Part shown: piece by piece, positions 58,226 to 64,000 of the stretch | How positions within the stretch are numbered: position 1 is the stretch's first letter | Layout: every line of letters begins with the position of its first letter | Notes under the pieces: model-generated | What the model was told of the DNA's origin: nothing | The model's database searches: none | What the model saw: the letters and a program-made list of their open reading frames with translations, nothing else | Made by a program: the position numbers and the translations under genes | From: Talinum fruticosum | Lineage: Eukaryota; Streptophyta; Magnoliopsida; Caryophyllales; Talinaceae | Length of the DNA stretch: 64,000 nt | NCBI GenBank assembly: GCA_021018815.1 | Contig: JAITYX010000012.1 | Span: 4,761,001-4,825,000 of the forward strand | Direction of reading: 5' to 3'

Positions 58226-58490
58226 GTTTAGGGTAAATTGAGACCAAAAATTTAGAGATCGAATGTATTTTGGTCTCCGATTGAGATAGATAATAGTATT
58301 AGTCTCAAATTTCGGTATCAATTTGAGTCTAAGTATTTCGATCTCTAAATTTCAGTCTCAATTAGGATCCATTTCGTTTTTGGTCTCGAATTCGATCTCA
58401 ATTGAGGCGGATGTCATTCGGTCTCAAAACACAATTAGAGATCGATTTTTTTTCGGTCTCAAAATTTAGGTCTCAATTGGACTAGTTTCT
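58226..58490. repeat. CACTA subterminal repeats, right
   Basis: Clustered ggtctc and gagatcga motifs up to the terminus. Same motif family as 33215-33640. Confidence 0.88.
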
Positions 58491-58500
58491 TATAGTGTCA

Positions 58501-58893
58501 TAGGAATTGATATACTTTTTCCAACACATTAAGACATAAATATTAAAAATTATTTTTTATGGAAAATGTATAAGAAAAAAATGCATGTGATATATAAAAG
58601 GTTATACTCTCAAATGAATGATATATCTTGTTAAAAGAAAAAAAGACATAAGCCAAATGTGAGTGTATACATGTTATCTCATTTCGATGAATAATATTAA
58701 TGATTCATTCATATAGAAAATTGTGACAAATTATGTTTATATTTTAATATTAGGACAAGTCTTAAAACATATCACTTGTTGGCAACTCTAAGAAATAAAA
58801 GCTACACTACAAGGCTTATAAAAGATTCTAAAAATCTAAAAAAGTGAGGTTAGAGAACTAGTATATGTTTATTTATAAACTCCCTTAGGAAGT
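58501..58893. other. AT-rich spacer
   Basis: Very AT-rich, no coding frame, no element end recognised apart from the CACTA target duplication at its left edge. Confidence 0.6.
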
Positions 58894-59876
58894 TGTGGGG
58901 AAAACACCCCAAGCCAAACTCCAACCGTTACCGAGACCTAGCCGCTTCGAGCGATAGTTCCGAGCCCTCGGAATCCACTATTGGGCCTTCGCTATTGACA
59001 CAAGCTTCAAGGGAGTTCCGCAACACTCGAAATACTTGTCTGTCTCCTCATATAGGAGTAAGGGAGCCAAACAAGCGAGAAGTATTCGGAGATAATAAGC
59101 CAAGTTGATCTTTTCTAAGTAATCGGCTTCTAAGCTCATACCGGCTTTGCATAGACACTCGGATCTACTTAAGCATCTTCTAGGCAGCCTCGAGCAAAGC
59201 TAGAAAGGGAAACTTTGAGGATTAGAATGAAGAGAGAATGTGGTGATAATGACTGTAGCTGTCACTACACTCGAACCGTACTATTCTATGAGCTTATTCC
59301 GTGGTCCCTCTCCTTTCCTGCTGTCCTTTTCTCGCTGCAATTATTCTACCTTTTGTCCTTTATTTTGTCCTTTATTTTGCTGAATTACATCACAACTTTT
59401 GAATGTAAAAAGGATTTATAACCCTTGGATTAGAGTGATGTAACCTAGCTAAGTGGCATATAAATATGCATGGGTCCTCTTATTATAAGACACATCTAAT
59501 TTTGAACATTGGCTATATGCTAAGTAAAGTTGAGCTGAGCTCCTTACAACCCTAGATTCTCTTTTGCTTGTCTAATTAGTGGCATAATTAGGTTGTGTCT
59601 CGAAAAGTCTAATCTTACTTAGAGTGGTGATATTTGTATCTCTAAGTGTGGTTAGTTGCCTAGGCTTATCCTTGGTGGTGATATCTCGTATCCTTAGATA
59701 TTTCTAGTTATCTTATTCCTGTTGTTTTTATGTTAGTCATCTCACCTAGAGTGATTAGCTAAGTTCTTGGTATTTAGTGCTCTTTTGGTCATTTCGAGTC
59801 CTTTACGAGTCACTCGGATCGCGCATCATTATACTTTGTTTTCTAGATCGATGTAGCCTTGCATCTTAGCACTTCA
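58894..59876 (+). repeat. 5' LTR of the chromovirus-like element (about 983 bp)
   Basis: Probable start TGTGGGGAAAACACC, probable end cacttca just before the primer site. The right edge is set by the primer site; the left edge is a judgement, because the other LTR is outside the window. Confidence 0.55.
59459..59466 (+). promoter_or_regulatory. TATA box in the chromovirus-like LTR
   Basis: TATAAATA in gtggcatataaatatgcatggg, about 410 bases before the LTR end. Confidence 0.6.
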
Positions 59877-59879
59877 GTT

Positions 59880-59894
59880 TGGGTATCAAAGCCT
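59880..59894 (+). other. Primer-binding site of the chromovirus-like element
   Basis: tgggtatcaaagcct resembles the tggtatcagagcc initiator-methionine tRNA site with one extra g. Confidence 0.7.
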
Positions 59895-59983
59895 TGGAGC
59901 CTTTCCTAGGCTGAGCTTCCTTAACCCCAAACACACCCCTTTTAGCCCAAACACATCAGTCCGCAAAGAACCCATAGCCGAAG

Positions 59984-61030
59984 ATGAGTGGAAGTATGAC
60001 ATTAGATGAACGTTTTGACATGCTCATGAACAATTATAAGGAGTTGCGAGCTCACAACGTCTTGCTGAGAAAACAACTAGGAGACATGATGAAGAAGAAA
60101 CGTCAAGAGTTAAAGGAGTTACCACTCGACTCACCACCTCATACCCATTCACACGGGGATGATGATGGAGATAGCAATCATTTTGCTTCTTCTAGTGAGC
60201 GTGAGCGGAGAGGAGGAAGAAGAGGGAGAAGGGACCACTCGCCTCGACCATACTCAAATTTCAAAGTTAAAATCCTAGAGTTTGATGGTCGCCTTAACCC
60301 GGATGAGTTTCTTGATCGGTTGCAAACAATCGAAAGAATCTTTTATTATAAAGAAATGAAGGATGAGGAAAAGGTCAAGCTTGTTGCTATCAAGCTCGGA
60401 GGTTTTGCCTCAACCCGGTGGGAAAATCTAGTGAAGAAACGTGTTGTCCAAAGAAAATCAAAGATAAAAAGATAGGAGAAAATGAGGTATAAGCTAAAAG
60501 CCTAGTTTCGACCCCAACTTACATTCAGCACAACTATTCTAAGTTGCATAACTTGCAACAGGTTACGATGAGTGTGGAGGAATATACCAGGGAGTTTGAA
60601 AGGTTGATGATTAAATGTGATCTCGCAAGAGTCCGAGGATCGGACCATAGTCGATATCTAGGAGGACTTGACCCGAGGTATGCTAATGTGGTAGAGTTGC
60701 AGCAATACTCTACATTTGATAAGGTGTGTGTACTAGCACGGAAAGTGGAGTAGTAAAGGAAGGTCGGAACCTTCAAGAGAGAGGTCCCGAAAACTCAACC
60801 AACAAAACCTACTCGGTTTGGTAAGAGTTATTCGACCCTCAATCTCGACCTAAGTTTGCTGCCCTAAAACCTAGTTCTATAACCAAGCACACTGCTACTC
60901 GGACTCGGACTTAGAACAAAACTTCTACTAGTCAAAGCCGCAAGTGTTCTAAGTGGTAGGGATTTGGACACTTTGCTTCGAGTGTCCTAATCGAAAGGTA
61001 GTCACTATCACTCGAATATGATGAACTACT
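59984..61030 (+). pseudogene. Chromovirus-like gag
   Basis: ATG at 59984. Frame 1 (59984-60475): helical N-terminus MTLDERFDMLMNNYKELRAH, a charged hinge, then FKVKILEFDGRLNPDEFLDR, LQTIERIFYYKEMKDEEKVK and LVAIKLGGFASTRWENL. Frame 2 (60544-60753): LHNLQQVTMSVEEYTREFER and RYLGGLDPRYANVVELQQYS. This is the Retrotrans_gag core of chromoviruses. A zinc knuckle at 60943-60995 is damaged: CSKW, a stop, GFGHFAS, then CPNRK in the next frame. Confidence 0.88.
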
Positions 61031-61059
61031 ACGGGATAAAGATGAGCCAAAAAGAGAAC

Positions 61060-64000
61060 TATGCCTTGCTTGAGGGTATAGAAGAGATTGTTGAAGAGGC
61101 TGGTGAAGGAGAACTACTAGTGATCATGAGAGCCTTAAGTGGATATAAGGATCCAAGTGAGGCTTAGAGAAAGAATATATTCCACACAAGGGGAACTATC
61201 AAAGGGAAAGTTTGTTTGATCATTATTGATGGAGGGAGTTGTACTAACGTGTTGTGAGCATGGTAGAGAAGCTTCAGTTACAAACTACATTGCACCCTCA
61301 CCCCTACAACATACAATGGCTGAGTCAAGGTAAGGGCCTCGGAGTTAATTCTCGTTGCCTAATATCTTTCGAGTATTGGGAAGTCTTATGTTGATGATAT
61401 ATGATGTGATGTTATACCTATGGATGCATGTTATTTACTTCTTGGTAGACCTTGGTTATTTGATCGTAGAGTTATGCATCATGGGTTCAAAAACACATAC
61501 ACCCTCACTCGGAATGGCAAGAAAATAACCCTAGCCCCACTTGATCCCTTACACTTGCCAAAATTCAAACCCCTCGGACACCGAACCAATCTCGGTTACT
61601 TCGACCCTAGGGAAACATATTTGCAATCCATGCATCATGAACTCCAACCCCGAAAGAGTTGATTCTTCCGAGCCAGGACAAATCCGAGTCCTTAGAACTC
61701 GGACATCCCTTAGCCAAAACACTAATCACCCAATACATTCATGTTTTTCCCGATGAGATACCCCTTGGCCTATCCCTCAAAAGAAATATCCAGCACCACA
61801 TTGACCTTATCCCGGATTTATCTTGCCAAACAAACCATCCTAAAGAATGAACTCTAAAGACACCTAAGAAGTGAAAAGACAAGTTGAGGAGTTGGTGTCT
61901 AAAGGTATGGTGAGAGAAAGTCCGAGCCCATGTGTTGTGCCACCCCTATTGGTACTAAAGAAGGATTGTTCTATGAGGATGTGTATAGATAGTCGTACTA
62001 TAAATAAGATCACTATCAATTACAGTGCATCCTATACTAGGACCCGAAGATATGTTAGATGAGTTGCATGGTTCTAAGGTATTTTCTAAGATTGACCTCA
62101 AAAGTGAATATTATCATATCAAAATCAAATAAGGAGATGAATGAAAAACTACTTTCAAAACCAAATAAGGTTTATATGAGTGGCTTGTCATGCCCTTTGG
62201 TTTAACTACTGCTCCAAGCACCTTCATCCGACTAATGAATCAGATTTTCGACCATTCATTGGGAAGTTTATTGTGGTCTACTTTGATGACATTCGATCTA
62301 CAGATCGGAATAAGTAGGAACATTCCGACCACCTCAAACATATTGTTCAATTGTTGGAGAGAGAGAAGTTGTATGGGAATCGAAGAAGTGTTCATTCTTC
62401 AACTCGAAGTCACATTTCTAGGTTACGTTGTTTCAGTCGAAGGAGTGAAAGTGGATAAGAGTAAGATTGAGGGTATTCCATCGTGGCCTACTCCTAAGAG
62501 CATTCATGATGTGCGAAGCTTTCATGGGCTTGCATCATTTAATAGGAGGTTTATTAAAGACTTCAACACTATCATCGCTCTTGTGATCGAGGTGCTCGTA
62601 AATAGCTCTTTTGTTTGGACACCCGAGGCTCATAAATCTTTTGAAGCTATCATGACAAAGCCGACTCGGACTCCAATGTTAGCCTTACCCAGCTTTGAGA
62701 AACTATTTGAGGTTGAGTGTGATGCCTCGGGCATGGGCACTAGTGGTGTCCTCACTCGGGAAGGGCATCATGTTGCTTATTTTAGTGAAAAGCTATGTGA
62801 TACTAAGCGAAGATACTCCACATATGACAAGGAATTCTATGCTATTATTCGGTCATTAGAGTATTGGAGTCATTACTTAGTGGCTCATGAGTTTATACTA
62901 CTCTCATATCACAAAGCTCTCAAGTATATTCAGGGCTAACACAAGTTGAACTCACGACATGCGAATTGGGTTGAGTACCTTCAAACCTTCCATTTCTCAA
63001 TCAAGCACAAATTTGGGAAGCTTAACAATAGCACTAATGCTCTGTCTAGAAGGTAGCTTCTGCTGTTTCAATTAGAAACCTGTGTTTTTGGGTTTGAACA
63101 TCCGAAGAGTTTGTATGCGGATGATAAGGATTGTGGAACCCTATACCAAGAATACCAAGCTCAACCCAAGGGTGAATTCCAAATCTAAGAAGGATACTTA
63201 TTTAAGGGTATCAGATTGGGTGTGCCAATATGTGGTACGAGAGATTTAATCATCGGAGAAGTCCATTCTAAAGGACTTATTGGCCATTTCGGGGAAAGAA
63301 AGACAACTCGGATGCTCAAGGAACATGATTTCTGGCCAAGCATGGACAAGGATGTTTAGGACATCATCAAGCGATGTGGAATGCCAATATGCCAATAGCC
63401 ATTCCCTACCTCAAGGAATTTACACTCCCTACCTGTCCCAACTCAGCCATGGGTGGATGTAAGTCTCGGACTTCATTCTAGGTCTACCTCGGACTAAGAA
63501 AGGGAAGGATTCTATTTTGGTTGTTGTTGATCGGTTTTCCAAGTTGGCTCACTTCATTGTTTGTAACAAGACTAATGATGCTACACTCGGTTGTTGACCT
63601 ATAATTTAGGGAACTGGTAAGATTGCATGGGATCCCGAGATCTATGGTCTCGGACGAGGATGCAAAGTTCCTTAGTCATTTCGGGTCACCTTATGGAAGA
63701 AGCTAGGAACTAAGTTAAAGTATAGCACCACTTGCCATCCTCGGATAGATGGTTAGACTGAAGTCATTAATCGAACTTTAGGAGTCCCGCTCGTAACCTT
63801 AATTAAATCAAACACCAAGGCATGGGATTAACTTCTTCAACATGCTCGAGTTTTCTTACAATCGCACACCAAGCAAGACTACCAATGTTTCTCCTTTCGA
63901 GACTTATGTATAGTGTGGAACCTCTATCACCACTTGATCCGAGCCCAAGAACTTTCGAGGCAAAGCCTAATACCGATGTTGTGAAGAGAGCTACTCGGAT
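61060..64000 (+). pseudogene. Chromovirus-like pol, 5' portion to integrase
   Basis: Protease active site DGGS at 61228-61239, followed by MDACYLLLGRPWLFDRRVMH (61420-61480). RT: VEELVSKGMVRESPSPCVVP and MCIDSRTINKITINY (61871-62030), FSKIDLKS, MPFGLTTAPSTF and YFDD at 62279-62290. RNase H: FEVECDASGMGTSGVL, HHVAYFSEKL, YSTYDKEFYAIIRSLEYWSH (62700-62880). Integrase: zinc region with GHFGERKTTRMLKEHDFWPS (63275-63340), core with [17 protein letters not shown] (63508-63560) and TTCHPRIDG (63730). It is cut at the window end. About ten frame breaks. Confidence 0.88.

Larger units (their letters stand above)
33198..58497. mobile_element. CACTA element with TCA duplication, expanded by nested insertions
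   Basis: Left end CACTACAAGAAA at 33198, right end TTTCTTATAGTG at 58497 (one mismatch), flanked by TCA (33195-33197, 58498-58500). Both ends carry gagaccga/tcggtctc subterminal repeats. Without the nested LTR elements (35092-56851 less one duplication) it is about 3.5 kb. It has no recognisable transposase, so it is a deletion derivative. It holds four further levels of insertion. Confidence 0.93.
58894..64000 (+). mobile_element. Chromovirus-like Ty3/gypsy element, cut by window end
   Basis: 5' LTR, primer site, gag, protease, RT, RNase H and integrase follow in Ty3/gypsy order (integrase last) on the plus strand. The gag and pol motifs are those of CRM/Galadriel-type chromoviruses. The 3' part and 3' LTR lie beyond 64000, so no target duplication can be checked. 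Stops and frameshifts occur throughout. Confidence 0.88.

Overview
The window is plant nuclear DNA that consists almost entirely of nested transposable elements. Every element recognised is a plant type: Ty1/copia of the SIRE/Maximus kind, Ty3/gypsy of Tekay-like, Athila/Tat-like and chromovirus kinds, CACTA (En/Spm) DNA transposons with 3-bp target duplications, and one hAT element with an 8-bp duplication. There is no prokaryotic signal, no tRNA or rRNA gene, and no intact host gene. The only host-type coding trace is a broken plant-mobile-domain-like gene. This fits a heterochromatic block of an angiosperm; the species cannot be told.

Layout. 1-10315 is the tail of a long gypsy-type LTR that begins before the window and carries ~155-bp tandem repeats. 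A SIRE-like element (copy A, 1754-9483, duplication CCGTG) sits inside those repeats. 10316-13490 is the 3' part of a CACTA element, with the end of its transposase gene and a Transposase_24-type gene. 13491-17873 is the plant-mobile-domain-like gene on the minus strand, split by a 3.85-kb CACTA element (13952-17804, duplication AGG). 18887-20856 is a Tat-like LTR next to an antisense Athila/Tat gag piece (20857-21496). 21497-29857 is SIRE copy B. 29858-32200 is a Tekay-like LTR plus gag.

33198-58497 is one CACTA element (duplication TCA) expanded from about 3.5 kb to 25 kb by four further insertions, each inside the last: a Tat-like solo LTR (duplication GTATG), SIRE copy C on the minus strand (duplication GAAGG), a large LTR retrotransposon without pol (36410-45657, 3.2-kb LTRs, duplication TAAAA/GAAAA), and a 626-bp hAT element (duplication TATGGAAT). 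58894-64000 is a plus-strand chromovirus-like element cut by the window end.

Points of most interest: (1) the pol-less element carries a broken reading frame of about 260 codons that is not a recognised gag and ends in an acidic repeat tail; (2) two SIRE copies carry a third gene after pol with its own TATA box and CT-rich leader; (3) sister repeats differ again and again by one-base changes of the form CAG/CTG versus CG, which looks like a systematic consensus error at CHG sites and may make the coding copies look more broken than they are.
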